Part shown: positions 28,244 through 37,973 of the stretch, in pieces
Layout: the number at the start of each line of letters is the position of its first letter
Position numbering within the stretch: position 1 is the stretch's first letter
Assembly (NCBI GenBank): GCA_964648295.1
Contig: CAZYNH010000002.1
Span: 62,001-126,000, forward strand
DNA: 64,000 bases
Source of the DNA: UBA4055 sp964648295
GTDB taxonomy: Bacteria > UBA4055
Reading direction: 5' to 3'
The notes under the pieces: model-generated
Told to the model about the DNA's origin: nothing
Database searches by the model: none
The model's input: the letters and a program-made list of their open reading frames with translations, nothing else
Program-made: the position numbers and the translations under genes

Positions 28244-29408
28244 TTACGATGTGATTGTTGTCGGCGGAGGACCCGGAGGCTGTATCGCGGCAAAAGAATG
28301 CGCCCGTAAAGGTTTGTCCGTACTGCTGCTCGAAAGGCACCGCGAGATAGGCGTACCAGTCAGATGCGGCGAAGCGGTCGGCAAAGCCGGCCTGCTTGAA
28401 TTTTTCAGTCCGGACCACTGGATCGTTAAGAATTTTGTAAAGAAATTTAAAATAAGGTTCATTGCGCCCGACGGAACCCCGCTCGATCTTAATCATGAGA
28501 GCGAAGCGGCGGTGCTGGACAGAAAAATTTTTGATGCCGAACTCGGCATATTGGCCGCATCCTCTGGCGCGACGGTCGTGACCGGTGCTAATGTGACCGG
28601 TCTTTTAACCTCTGACGGATATATCACCGGTGTAAAATACGAGCACCATGGAAAGATCTTTGAAGCAATATCAAAGACCGTCATAGGCGCGGACGGGATA
28701 GAATCAAGAACAGGCCGGTGGGCAGGATTAAAGACCGCTCCGAAATTCTCGGACATGGAATCATGTGTTCAATATACAGTTGCCGGCGCAAATATTGACG
28801 CAGACAGGCTTGATTTCTATTTTGGCACAAATGTAGCTCCAACCGGATACCTCTGGGTCTTTCCCAAGAAGAACGGCACGGCGAACATAGGTGTCGGCGT
28901 CAGCGGTATTATCTCAAAAAAAAGAAAAGCTAAGGAATATCTTGATCAATTTATGAAGATGCATTATCCTGAAGCATCGGTCATCAGTTCAACATGCGGA
29001 GGGGTCGTTTGCAGCGAAACTCTTGGGAATATTTCCGGCAACGGATTCATGCTAATAGGTGATGCGGCGCATCAGACAAACGCGGTCTCGGGCGGGGGGA
29101 TAATCAACGCCATGAAGGCGGGAAGGATCGCTGCCGGAGTGGCGGTATCAGCAATAGGTATCAATGATGTAAGTGCCGGAAGATTGTCGGATTACGACAG
29201 AAAATGGATGAAGTCTCAGGGAAAAATGAACGGCAGGTTCTATAAAATAAAATGTATAATTGAGAACATTGAGGATGATACTTTAAATTCAATAACAAAA
29301 AAACTGAATACAATGCCGTTTGAAAAACGGACGCTTATAAGTATTTTTAAACATGTTCTTATAAAACATCCAAAGTTGATTTTGGAACTCCCAAAACTAT
29401 TTTCATAA
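28233..29408 (+). CDS. Geranylgeranyl reductase-family FAD-dependent oxidoreductase
   Basis: A 391-residue flavoprotein with an N-terminal FAD-binding Rossmann motif (DVIVVGGGPGGC), the family motif VPVRCGEAVG and a second FAD motif GFMLIGDAAHQTNAVSGGG. Members saturate isoprenoid chains or act as related dehydrogenases (GGR, ChlP, digeranylgeranylglycerophospholipid reductase). The bacterial substrate may be a quinone side chain or another polyprenyl, but the sequence does not say. It begins inside the 3' end of the preceding gene. The last 70 residues form a helical C-terminal domain. Confidence 0.88.
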   Translation: MKNNYDVIVVGGGPGGCIAAKECARKGLSVLLLERHREIGVPVRCGEAVGKAGLLEFFSPDHWIVKNFVKKFKIRFIAPDGTPLDLNHESEAAVLDRKIFDAELGILAASSGATVVTGANVTGLLTSDGYITGVKYEHHGKIFEAISKTVIGADGIESRTGRWAGLKTAPKFSDMESCVQYTVAGANIDADRLDFYFGTNVAPTGYLWVFPKKNGTANIGVGVSGIISKKRKAKEYLDQFMKMHYPEASVISSTCGGVVCSETLGNISGNGFMLIGDAAHQTNAVSGGGIINAMKAGRIAAGVAVSAIGINDVSAGRLSDYDRKWMKSQGKMNGRFYKIKCIIENIEDDTLNSITKKLNTMPFEKRTLISIFKHVLIKHPKLILELPKLFS

Positions 29409-29511
29409 AAAATTTTTCAGTTGCGGAAAAACACAATATATAATATATTCTTCTCGTCGGGAGTTGACCCGGCACCATTATGGAATGATTAATTAAATTA
29501 TGGAGAGAGGT

Positions 29512-31998
29512 ATGATAAGAAGAACTGTGCTGACCGCGCTCATTCTGTTCGCGGTCGCTAACTATGCAATGGTCTATCTGGACGATAATTTCGAGAGCGG
29601 CAATCTCGATAATTATGTAGTAACTGATGTAGACGGCGACGGGAATTCATGGCAGTTATTCGACACTGGCGACGGTTACTGCGCCGAATCGGTGAGCGAA
29701 GGTCTGACCCCGGACAACTATCTGTATCTGCCCAGTACCTTTGTTGAACTTGACACATATCTGAGGTTCAGCGTAGGCGCTTCGGGTACTGAAAATTTCA
29801 GCGAACATTACGCGGTTTATCTGGCTATAGACTATATGGGACTTGAGACATTCGTTCCTGTTTGGGAAGAAACGCTGGAATCCCCTGAAATGAAACAGGT
29901 AGAGATTGCTTTAAAGCCCTATCTTCAGATGATAGATGAATGGTTCTACGCGGAGAATATCAGCGTCTGGTTCAGGCATTTCGATTCTGACGGTCAAAGC
30001 TCTCTTTTAGTTGACGATCTGCAGTTGGTTTATTATCCTACTTTTGCATACAACGAAGGTATAGAGACCGCGCATCCTCAGGGTGCGGTGGAACCCTACA
30101 GCAGCGTTTTCATTAAGGCATGGCCTTACGACATGACATATTTCGACTATGAGAACGACTGGGAATATATCGGAACGGATCAGGTATTCCTGCACTATAT
30201 CATCAGCGACAGAACAGGATTCGTGGGAGAAGAGCAGGTTGTGCAGATGACAAGATCTTCAGATCCTGTCAGCCCCGAATCGTTCGAATACACGGTTGAG
30301 GGTATGGCGATGGGTACATACATGGAATACTGGACAGAGGCGACAGACAATTCCGTGTACGGACTCGTCGGAGAATCGGAGCATTTTTTCCTTGAGTGGG
30401 GAGAGATTAATTTTGAAGAAGGTTTCGAGTATAAAGGACCGGACCCTTTCCCGCCGTACGGATGGATGCCTGACGGATGGATTACTTATCAGCACGGAAC
30501 AGTCACGAGTTCATGGGACAGGCCTTGGGAGGTTGATGTGGCTCAGCAGAATGTTCATAACGGGGAGTATTCCGTAACATCAGCGGCACAGAACAATTTC
30601 GGTGAATGGGAAACGGTCAACTACCTAGTTACGCCGAGAATAAGGATAAACGGAACACCAAAACTTAAGTATTTCGCAAACGCTCAGACAAAAGCAGGCT
30701 ACGAGTTCAGGGAAAGATGGTCAGTTCTTATCTCCACTGAAGATGATGACGGAACAGATGTGTCCAAATTCACAGAACTGAAAAGAGATTCGATAATTCC
30801 TGTTGAGTATCATGAGAATACATGGTATGAAAGAACATTGGATTTGTCTGCTTATCAGGATCAGTATGTAAGGATAATGTGGCGGCATGATTATACTTCA
30901 ACAACAACTAAGCTCGACAGATTTCTTAACATAGACGATGTCAGTATTGCCGAAATGCCCGTTATGACAGTCCATGTAACTGAAAACGCCGCCCTGCCGG
31001 GAGATGATTTCCCTGTATCTGTCACAGCAACCGATTATTCGGGTATAAATAATGTCACTATATACTACAGGATCAACGGAGGCGCGGAACAGGCCCTGGT
31101 AATGACAGATAACGGCGACGACACTTTTACAGGTTATATTCCCGGGCAGTCAAAAGATACAAAGTGCTCGTGGTACTGCGTCGTGACAGACAATTCCGCT
31201 TTCGCGAACACAACAACATCCGCAAAATATGACGTGATCTGGTTCGATTCCGGAATCCTTGAATGGGGTAGTGCAGGTACAGGATATACTGACTGGCCGG
31301 AGCCGATCAACGCGGGTGATAAAGTTGCAATGGACTGGAATTTCGGAACCAAAGGCTACCTGTATCTCAATAAAATAGAGGTCGGCTGGGAATACGACGC
31401 GTACGATATGCCGTGGAAGCTTGTCGAATTCAACGAAGTACCTACAGAAAAAGTGATCAACGGGATACAGGGCATTAATAATTTTAAAGCTAAAGGCGAT
31501 GAATATCTGCTGGAAGGATGCGATTCTCCCATTTACGGGCATGTAGCGCTTGTATTTGAAGCTAACAACTACAATGAGATGATGCTTGAAGAAGACGGGA
31601 ATGTAGGATCAGAGTATCACCCTCATGCATGGCAGTGGAACTCGGTTGCCGGATGGACAACCAATATGTGGGGGAATTTTTATATAAAAATGTGGGTGTC
31701 TCAGACAGTCGGGATTGAAGACGAGTTCGTATCCTCGACTACTGAACTGGCACAAAACTATCCGAATCCTTTCAACCCTGTAACGAATATTAGTTTCTAT
31801 AACAGGTTTGCCGGAGAAGTAAGCCTTGTTGTTTACAACACAAAAGGCGAAAGGGTTGCATCGCTTATAAATGAAAAAATGAATGAAGGATTCAGAAGGG
31901 TTGAATTTGACGCGTCAAATATGAACAGCGGTGTTTATTATTACACATTAAGGACACCTGAAAAGACTCTGACAAGGAAGATGGTGCTTGTAAAATAA
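29512..31998 (+). CDS. Secreted multidomain protein with type IX secretion C-terminal domain
   Basis: An 828-residue exported protein. The signal peptide ends near ANYA; a jelly-roll/cleaved-adhesin-like domain follows (YLDDNFESGNLDNYV), then a second lectin-like jelly roll (about residues 300-490) and Ig-like folds (about 490-590). The C-terminal 85 residues are a Por/T9SS type A sorting domain starting at ELAQNYPNPFNPVTNISF. It is probably sent across the outer membrane and attached to the surface. ATG 29512 is chosen over 29500, because GGAG lies 6 bp before it. No catalytic motif was recognised. Confidence 0.85.
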   Translation: MIRRTVLTALILFAVANYAMVYLDDNFESGNLDNYVVTDVDGDGNSWQLFDTGDGYCAESVSEGLTPDNYLYLPSTFVELDTYLRFSVGASGTENFSEHYAVYLAIDYMGLETFVPVWEETLESPEMKQVEIALKPYLQMIDEWFYAENISVWFRHFDSDGQSSLLVDDLQLVYYPTFAYNEGIETAHPQGAVEPYSSVFIKAWPYDMTYFDYENDWEYIGTDQVFLHYIISDRTGFVGEEQVVQMTRSSDPVSPESFEYTVEGMAMGTYMEYWTEATDNSVYGLVGESEHFFLEWGEINFEEGFEYKGPDPFPPYGWMPDGWITYQHGTVTSSWDRPWEVDVAQQNVHNGEYSVTSAAQNNFGEWETVNYLVTPRIRINGTPKLKYFANAQTKAGYEFRERWSVLISTEDDDGTDVSKFTELKRDSIIPVEYHENTWYERTLDLSAYQDQYVRIMWRHDYTSTTTKLDRFLNIDDVSIAEMPVMTVHVTENAALPGDDFPVSVTATDYSGINNVTIYYRINGGAEQALVMTDNGDDTFTGYIPGQSKDTKCSWYCVVTDNSAFANTTTSAKYDVIWFDSGILEWGSAGTGYTDWPEPINAGDKVAMDWNFGTKGYLYLNKIEVGWEYDAYDMPWKLVEFNEVPTEKVINGIQGINNFKAKGDEYLLEGCDSPIYGHVALVFEANNYNEMMLEEDGNVGSEYHPHAWQWNSVAGWTTNMWGNFYIKMWVSQTVGIEDEFVSSTTELAQNYPNPFNPVTNISFYNRFAGEVSLVVYNTKGERVASLINEKMNEGFRRVEFDASNMNSGVYYYTLRTPEKTLTRKMVLVK

Positions 31999-32011
31999 TT
32001 AAACAATTGTA

Positions 32012-32040
32012 TTGACAATGGCCGGTTTTATCATTATTTT
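32012..32040 (+). promoter_or_regulatory. Sigma-70 promoter of the large C39-like protein gene
   Basis: TTGACA, a 17-bp spacer and TATTTT. A leader of about 100 bp separates it from the start codon. Confidence 0.6.
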
Positions 32041-32150
32041 AGGAACTGTCAAACATAGGTGTTGAAGGCATGTAAAATGGATTTTAGGGAAACAAAGTTG
32101 AACGCCAAACTCAATATAAAACAAAACCCAAAAAAAGCGGAGGAGTTTTT

Positions 32151-35100
32151 ATGGTAAGATTCAAAATGTCGGCGCTTGTTGCGCTGATGACAATGCTTCT
32201 TCTCGCAATCAGCTTGAACGCGCAGGAAAAAAGAAATTCCTACAAGATCAAGTCGTTTATTGACGAGAGCGGAGATGTGGTAAATGTTTACAGGTATGCG
32301 GGTTTCCCGCCCAAAGAACTGCCTTTGGTAAATACCGAAGTACCGAAAGAGATCAGGAAAGACGGCGAAAAAGGATTTTTCGCCCTGCCGAATGTTCCGT
32401 CATACACATGGTGTTACGGATGTACGGCGACAGCTGCGGCTATAATAGCCGCTTATTATGACAGCTTCGGCGCGCCGACGACCTATACAGGCCCGGCGAA
32501 CGGCGGAGTCGCACCCATGACAAACACCGTCTGGCAGGGTCAGTCTTCCCAGACAGATACCGACATGTGCCCGATAGCCGCAAGCAAGATGGGTGTTGAC
32601 GGAAGAGCAACAAGAGGCCACGGTGACGACTATTGGGTCAAATATCTTTCTGAAGCTACAGACCCGTATTACGGCGCATGGGCAGAGCACGACCATGATG
32701 CGGGACAGCCTTGTACCGCGGACTTCATGGGAACCAACCAGTGGTACAACTGGGAGAACGCCGACGGGTCAACAACGATCTGGTCAAGTGCTAAGGGTGT
32801 TTTCGACTATACAGGATCAGAAGGGTCAACACCGGCATGGAGGGACGGTATTCACGGATACAGGCTTTTCTATGAAGCTCTCGGATTTACGGTTGACAAG
32901 AATTACACAAGAACCATAACCGGTTACGATGATCCTGACGACAACCCGGACCTTGGACCTGCAGTTGGCGGATACGAATTCGAAATGTATAAGGAATCTA
33001 TTGATGCGGGAAGGCCTGTTTTCATTCAGATCGAAGGCCACTCCATGGTCGGCTTCGGCTATGACGACTCTTATGTTCCTCCAAGACTTTATCTCAGGGA
33101 TACATGGGATACAAACACCAGCCCTACAGCGCACTATATGGTATGGGGACAGAAATACAGCAACATGCAGCACTATGCTATTTCCGAGATCATACTCGGC
33201 ACTGAATGCTACTGGGCTGCTCCGGAGAATGTTTTCGCTCTTAACAACAACCGCCAGGTTACATTTACCTGGGACGACCCCTCGAAAAGTACAAAGAATG
33301 TCAGCTATATAGTTTTCAGGGACGGATCACAGATCGCCACAGGCGTCACGACGACTTCCTATGTTGATAACGGCGCTACTGACGGTGTCCACTACTACTC
33401 CGTAAAAGCATACTATATCGCTGACAGCTTCACATCCTACATGTCAAAACAGGCAGCTGTTTATGTGTCGCCTTCCGTAACATCTTTCTACGATGATTTT
33501 GAAAGCGGTTCAAGCCAGTGGCTGTTCAACCCGACAACAGGCTGGTGGGGGCTTGATACTCAGTACAAATACGCAGGGACTTATTCACTCTCAGACAGCC
33601 CCGGAGCAAACTATAAGGACAACAGCGACCAGCTACCTACAAAAGGTGCTATTGCCGAAGTCGCTCCCGGACTGAACTTCTCTGCAGCAGCTGACGCCAC
33701 TTGTTCTTTTTGGTTGAGATATATGATAGAGGAAAGCTTTGACTACCTGCACTTCCAGGCCTGCGATGACGGAATCACCTGGGAAACTTTAAAAACATGG
33801 AGCTTGGAGGACGGAGTCTGGAGACAGGAGAACATCAGTCTCGGACTTTTTGCAGGTAACTCAAATGTGAGGTTCAGGTTTATTCTCGTAACAGACCCGG
33901 GATACAATACCCAGGGCTCCAATATTGATAACTTTGCGATAACTCCCTCTTCTGTTGATTCATCAGCTCCTTATGTGTATTATACTAAGGACAGAGACTG
34001 GTACTCAGAAAAGGCCGACGGATTTGAGATAACAACCAGGATTGTTGATTATACCGGAATAGATTACGCAAGATGCTATTACAAAGTAAACGGCGAAGCC
34101 GAAGTATACGCTAACCCGACATCAGTAACAGGAACATCAAAAGATGCGGTCTATTTCTGGAAACTTGAAGAGCAGACTGAAGGCGACCTTATTGAGTTCA
34201 GAATCGAAACTAAAGATACCTATTCAACACCGAACACGGCCTCAAAAGGACCTTTCCAGTACAGAGAAGGTCTGCACCAGAAGTACGATTTCGCTACGGT
34301 ATCTTACTACACGGAGATCGTAACTACAACTGCTCAGTACGACCAGAAATCATACGCGGTTAAATTCAGCTCATTTATGGATGACATCTGCGGCGCGGTC
34401 GTGAGAGGTTATGACGACGCAAGCCAGCCGAATGACAATGAGGACATGCTCATCAATGTCTGGGCCGACAACGCTGGACTCCCCGGAGCTACACTAATAA
34501 CACCGTTCTCGTACGATAACCCGGCCACTCTGCAGGATACCAACGCATGGGGGTATGTTGATCTGAGCGGCTATACTGCACTTGACAACAGGGTAGGCGA
34601 CTACTACATCGGATTCGAGTGCGGAAACAAACTGGGAACGGCGTCAACGGTAACAAGAACCACAATGACTCAGACGGGCGAAGCCGGCGAATTCGATTTC
34701 GGAAGAGCCTACATACAGTACTATTCTCTTAACGGTTCAGGCCTGATGTGGGAAAAATCAACAGGTTACAACCACCATATCAGATGTATTACGACAGACA
34801 AGCAGATTGAGCCGGGACTTATAGATACAACACCCGGTGCTCTGGCAAAAACAGTTGTACCAGACGGCACAGGCTCAGATATTCTTAATGTTGATAATGT
34901 GGGCGGATATCAGCTCGACTATACGGCATCAATATCCTACAACGGATTCGCATCTGCAACAACCGTTCACGAGAATAACTTCAACACAGCTCTCGGATGG
35001 ACTCCGTCCGGTACTCCGGCATGGTCAAGGGTAACGACATGGGACGGAGGATCGCTTAACGGTACCGGTTTCGCTAAGGTATCTGCAGCTACAACCGGAT

Positions 35101-36995
35101 CGGGAACAGGAACAGGTTACATCACATCGGCTATCCAGAACCTTTCGGCTTACGCTCAGGTAACTGTATCATGGGTTCAGAAAACTGTTCTCGGCGGAGG
35201 CAACACCGCATTTTTACAGGCTTCCAACGACGGAACGAACTGGACTACTATATACACAACCACATTAAACCTCGGTGCCTGGAATAACGGTGACGCTCAG
35301 TCAGTAATAGTACCTGCACAGTTCCTTACGTCTACCGCGAGGTTCAGGTTCGGATCTGCTCTGACAGCAAGAAGCGGAAGGTATTACGCTATTGACAACA
35401 TAATTATCGGCGGCTCTGTCGGATTTAACTGGATGACACTTGATGGAGGCGCAACGACAAGCGGAACTGTAGCTGTTGATGGTTCAGACCCGATGACCGT
35501 CGGATATAACGCCACAGGTCTGGCTGACGGTAAATATACTGCCAACATAAGACTTGCATCACAGTACAGCAACAAAAGTGTTTTCGTAGAACTTACTGTG
35601 CAGAGTATGTCGCCTCCGACAGCTCCGTCTCTCGTAAGCCCTTCGAACGCTTCCAACCTGGCCGACATTACTCCATATTTCGACTGGTCGGATGTTGCAA
35701 GTGCTACCGAGTACAATATAGTTGCTGATAACAACGTTGACTTCTCATCACCTGAGATCGACACAGAAGTTACCACAAGCAACTATCAGCACGCATCTAA
35801 CCTTTCAGTAGGTACTTATTACTGGAAGGTCCGTTCGAAAAACGCTGCCGGCTACAGCGCTTTCACAAGCACATGGTCGGTCAACATCCAGGCGGCAGTA
35901 TCCAGTTATTCCGTCAACGATCTGGCCGGACAGGCTGACATCGGCGGAACAGATTCAGATACATTCAATATCGGAAATACCGGTAATGCGTCACTGACCT
36001 ATTCTATCGCCAAAGAATATGTCACTGCAAAAGCCGATATACCCTTGTTGAACAACAACTTTAACACAGGACTCGTCTGGACAGCATCAGACATTCTGAC
36101 ATGGGCTCAAACAACTAACTCCAACAACCTGGACGGAACACCTTACGCCCGGTTACTGGCAGCAACAGAAGGAGAAGCAAACGGAACATCTGCCGGAACT
36201 CTTACATCCCCGGTATTTGACGGAACTACTTCATACGAGGTATGGATAGATTTCGACCAGTACGCCAACCTGACATCGAGCGCATGTACAGTTGAGTACA
36301 CTATCAACGGTTCTACATGGACCACGGTTTACACCAATAACCTCACGATCGGAGCATGGAGCAATCCTGATCATAAACGGATAAAACTGCCTGAAACAAG
36401 CGCTACAATGCAGGTAAGATTTACCGGATCAATGAGGAACCTGTCGGGTTCGTCATGGAACATCGACAATGTTGTTGTAGGCGGACTCAATCCTGCCAAC
36501 TACAACTGGCTGACCGTTGCTCCTCTGAGCGGATCGGTTGCTGTATCCGGAAGCACAACTATCACAGCAACTTATAACGCGACAGGAATGGATGCCGGAA
36601 CTTATAACGCCAATATCACTGTTACTACAAACGATCCGTATAACCCGTCAAAGGTTATACCGGTTCAGTTCGTAGTAAACAGCGGCGAGATAATACCTGC
36701 GGTTCCTTCCAACATCACTACGGCGGTTGTGGGCGGAAACATCTATATCAACTGGGATGACGCCGCTGATGCAACTAACTATGATGTTTACTCTTCTGCA
36801 AATCCGTACGGAACATTCGCGTTCCTCGCTAATGTTTCTGTAAGCGAGTACACCTACACAGGAACAGAAACAAAAATGTTCTTCTACATCGTTTCCAAAA
36901 ACGCTACGAAAGCTGAAACTCCGGAAACTATCGAAGTGAAAGCGATCAAAAAAAGAACAGTTAAGGACATTAAAGAAGAGGATTCAGGCAACTAG
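32151..36995 (+). CDS. Giant secreted protein with C39-like cysteine peptidase domain
   Basis: A 1614-residue exported protein with a signal peptide ending near SLNAQ. Residues about 75-350 form a papain-fold C39-like domain with Cys in WCYGCTATAAA (88 and 91) and a candidate catalytic His in GHSMVGFGYDD (about 297). It is followed by a fibronectin-III-like module (about 360-430), a jelly-roll module (DDFESGSSQW, about 450-600), Ig-like and further jelly-roll parts, then two related units (about 900-1155 and 1245-1505), each an adhesin-like jelly roll plus a BACON-like Ig domain, separated by FN3-like modules. The C-terminus is lysine-rich and lacks a recognisable T9SS sorting domain. It may be a surface peptidase or adhesin. 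AGGAG precedes ATG 32151. Confidence 0.83.
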   Translation: MVRFKMSALVALMTMLLLAISLNAQEKRNSYKIKSFIDESGDVVNVYRYAGFPPKELPLVNTEVPKEIRKDGEKGFFALPNVPSYTWCYGCTATAAAIIAAYYDSFGAPTTYTGPANGGVAPMTNTVWQGQSSQTDTDMCPIAASKMGVDGRATRGHGDDYWVKYLSEATDPYYGAWAEHDHDAGQPCTADFMGTNQWYNWENADGSTTIWSSAKGVFDYTGSEGSTPAWRDGIHGYRLFYEALGFTVDKNYTRTITGYDDPDDNPDLGPAVGGYEFEMYKESIDAGRPVFIQIEGHSMVGFGYDDSYVPPRLYLRDTWDTNTSPTAHYMVWGQKYSNMQHYAISEIILGTECYWAAPENVFALNNNRQVTFTWDDPSKSTKNVSYIVFRDGSQIATGVTTTSYVDNGATDGVHYYSVKAYYIADSFTSYMSKQAAVYVSPSVTSFYDDFESGSSQWLFNPTTGWWGLDTQYKYAGTYSLSDSPGANYKDNSDQLPTKGAIAEVAPGLNFSAAADATCSFWLRYMIEESFDYLHFQACDDGITWETLKTWSLEDGVWRQENISLGLFAGNSNVRFRFILVTDPGYNTQGSNIDNFAITPSSVDSSAPYVYYTKDRDWYSEKADGFEITTRIVDYTGIDYARCYYKVNGEAEVYANPTSVTGTSKDAVYFWKLEEQTEGDLIEFRIETKDTYSTPNTASKGPFQYREGLHQKYDFATVSYYTEIVTTTAQYDQKSYAVKFSSFMDDICGAVVRGYDDASQPNDNEDMLINVWADNAGLPGATLITPFSYDNPATLQDTNAWGYVDLSGYTALDNRVGDYYIGFECGNKLGTASTVTRTTMTQTGEAGEFDFGRAYIQYYSLNGSGLMWEKSTGYNHHIRCITTDKQIEPGLIDTTPGALAKTVVPDGTGSDILNVDNVGGYQLDYTASISYNGFASATTVHENNFNTALGWTPSGTPAWSRVTTWDGGSLNGTGFAKVSAATTGSGTGTGYITSAIQNLSAYAQVTVSWVQKTVLGGGNTAFLQASNDGTNWTTIYTTTLNLGAWNNGDAQSVIVPAQFLTSTARFRFGSALTARSGRYYAIDNIIIGGSVGFNWMTLDGGATTSGTVAVDGSDPMTVGYNATGLADGKYTANIRLASQYSNKSVFVELTVQSMSPPTAPSLVSPSNASNLADITPYFDWSDVASATEYNIVADNNVDFSSPEIDTEVTTSNYQHASNLSVGTYYWKVRSKNAAGYSAFTSTWSVNIQAAVSSYSVNDLAGQADIGGTDSDTFNIGNTGNASLTYSIAKEYVTAKADIPLLNNNFNTGLVWTASDILTWAQTTNSNNLDGTPYARLLAATEGEANGTSAGTLTSPVFDGTTSYEVWIDFDQYANLTSSACTVEYTINGSTWTTVYTNNLTIGAWSNPDHKRIKLPETSATMQVRFTGSMRNLSGSSWNIDNVVVGGLNPANYNWLTVAPLSGSVAVSGSTTITATYNATGMDAGTYNANITVTTNDPYNPSKVIPVQFVVNSGEIIPAVPSNITTAVVGGNIYINWDDAADATNYDVYSSANPYGTFAFLANVSVSEYTYTGTETKMFFYIVSKNATKAETPETIEVKAIKKRTVKDIKEEDSGN

Positions 36996-37013
36996 CATTT
37001 AACTTTTCAAGAA

Positions 37014-37044
37014 AAAGGCCCGACTTGCTCGGGTCTTTTTTTTG
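37014..37044 (+). terminator. Rho-independent terminator of the large C39-like gene
   Basis: GCCCGA / TCGGGT stem with a CTTGC loop and a run of eight T residues. Confidence 0.9.
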
Positions 37045-37064
37045 ATTATTATTCAGGAGGATCA

Positions 37065-37964
37065 ATGGATCAGATAGAAGAAAAAAAATTGTGGCGGCTG
37101 GAAAACATCATTAATGTGCTTTCGTATCTTTCAATTGAGCTTAGCATCGCGGCTTCTGAAGTCAAACAGTTCGGAAGAGGAATAGGCGCGGTCTCGGTCG
37201 AGGTAAAAAAATTCTCAATGGTTTTCGAGAGGGATGTGTTCAACAGGTTAAAATTCGAAAAAGCATCTTTTGAAGATGTTGAGGAAAGGATGAACGAGCT
37301 CGGCGCAATGCTCAGGCTTCTTTCAATAAACGCACTGCTCGAGGCAAAAAGACTCAACCATTCAAAAGCTTATATACTGTGTGATGAGCTCAGAAAGATC
37401 GGGGAATCGGTACAGAACATACTTGAAGTCTCAAAAGACAGAAAAAACCTGACCATGTTAAATCCGGACAGGGCATTTCCTGAACCGCTGCCCTATATGG
37501 TGTTCAAGATAGCGGGGACATTCTGGGCGGAAAGCATGAACTCGGTCATGGAGGCGGTGGTATTAAACGAAGAAACTCTGAAAGACTATCCTTTCGGATC
37601 AGGGAAGATGAGGCATCATGTTATGGTCAGAGGCATAAAGATGCCGGTTATAAACCTGCATTCCGAGATGAAAGATAAGATAATGCTCGCAAAAGAGTCG
37701 AGGATGATCATACTTAATCTGGGGCATATATTATACGGCCACACAAGCTCGGATCTGTTCTTCGGGCTTATAGTTGACGAGATAGAATACTGCGGATTTC
37801 TGCAGAAAGGAGTTCAGGAATTCGCGACTGACGAGAAAGTCCCTGTAGATTATGTGCGCTACACATGGTCGTCAAAGGACGCGACTTTAATGTTCTTCAA
37901 CTGGGACAATATTATTAATGAACGCGAGATAAGGGATTACCTTCAGATAGAAAATAAGGGGTAG
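37065..37964 (+). CDS. Soluble MCP-signalling-tip/CheW fusion protein
   Basis: A 299-residue protein without membrane segments. The N-terminal helical region ends in LLSINALLEAKRL...CDELRKIGESV (about residues 84-116), which aligns with the kinase-contact hairpin of methyl-accepting chemotaxis proteins (LLALNAAIEAARAGE...VADEVRKLAE). Residues about 142-295 form a CheW-like domain (YMVFKIAGTFWAESM, VRGIKMPVINLH, FFGLIVDEIE). It could couple a CheA-type kinase to a receptor, or tether itself into an array. No cheA, cheY or flagellar gene is in the window. AGGAGG precedes ATG 37065. The fusion is unusual; the CheW part is surer than the MCP part. Confidence 0.75.
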   Translation: MDQIEEKKLWRLENIINVLSYLSIELSIAASEVKQFGRGIGAVSVEVKKFSMVFERDVFNRLKFEKASFEDVEERMNELGAMLRLLSINALLEAKRLNHSKAYILCDELRKIGESVQNILEVSKDRKNLTMLNPDRAFPEPLPYMVFKIAGTFWAESMNSVMEAVVLNEETLKDYPFGSGKMRHHVMVRGIKMPVINLHSEMKDKIMLAKESRMIILNLGHILYGHTSSDLFFGLIVDEIEYCGFLQKGVQEFATDEKVPVDYVRYTWSSKDATLMFFNWDNIINEREIRDYLQIENKG

Positions 37965-37973
37965 GAAAAAATT

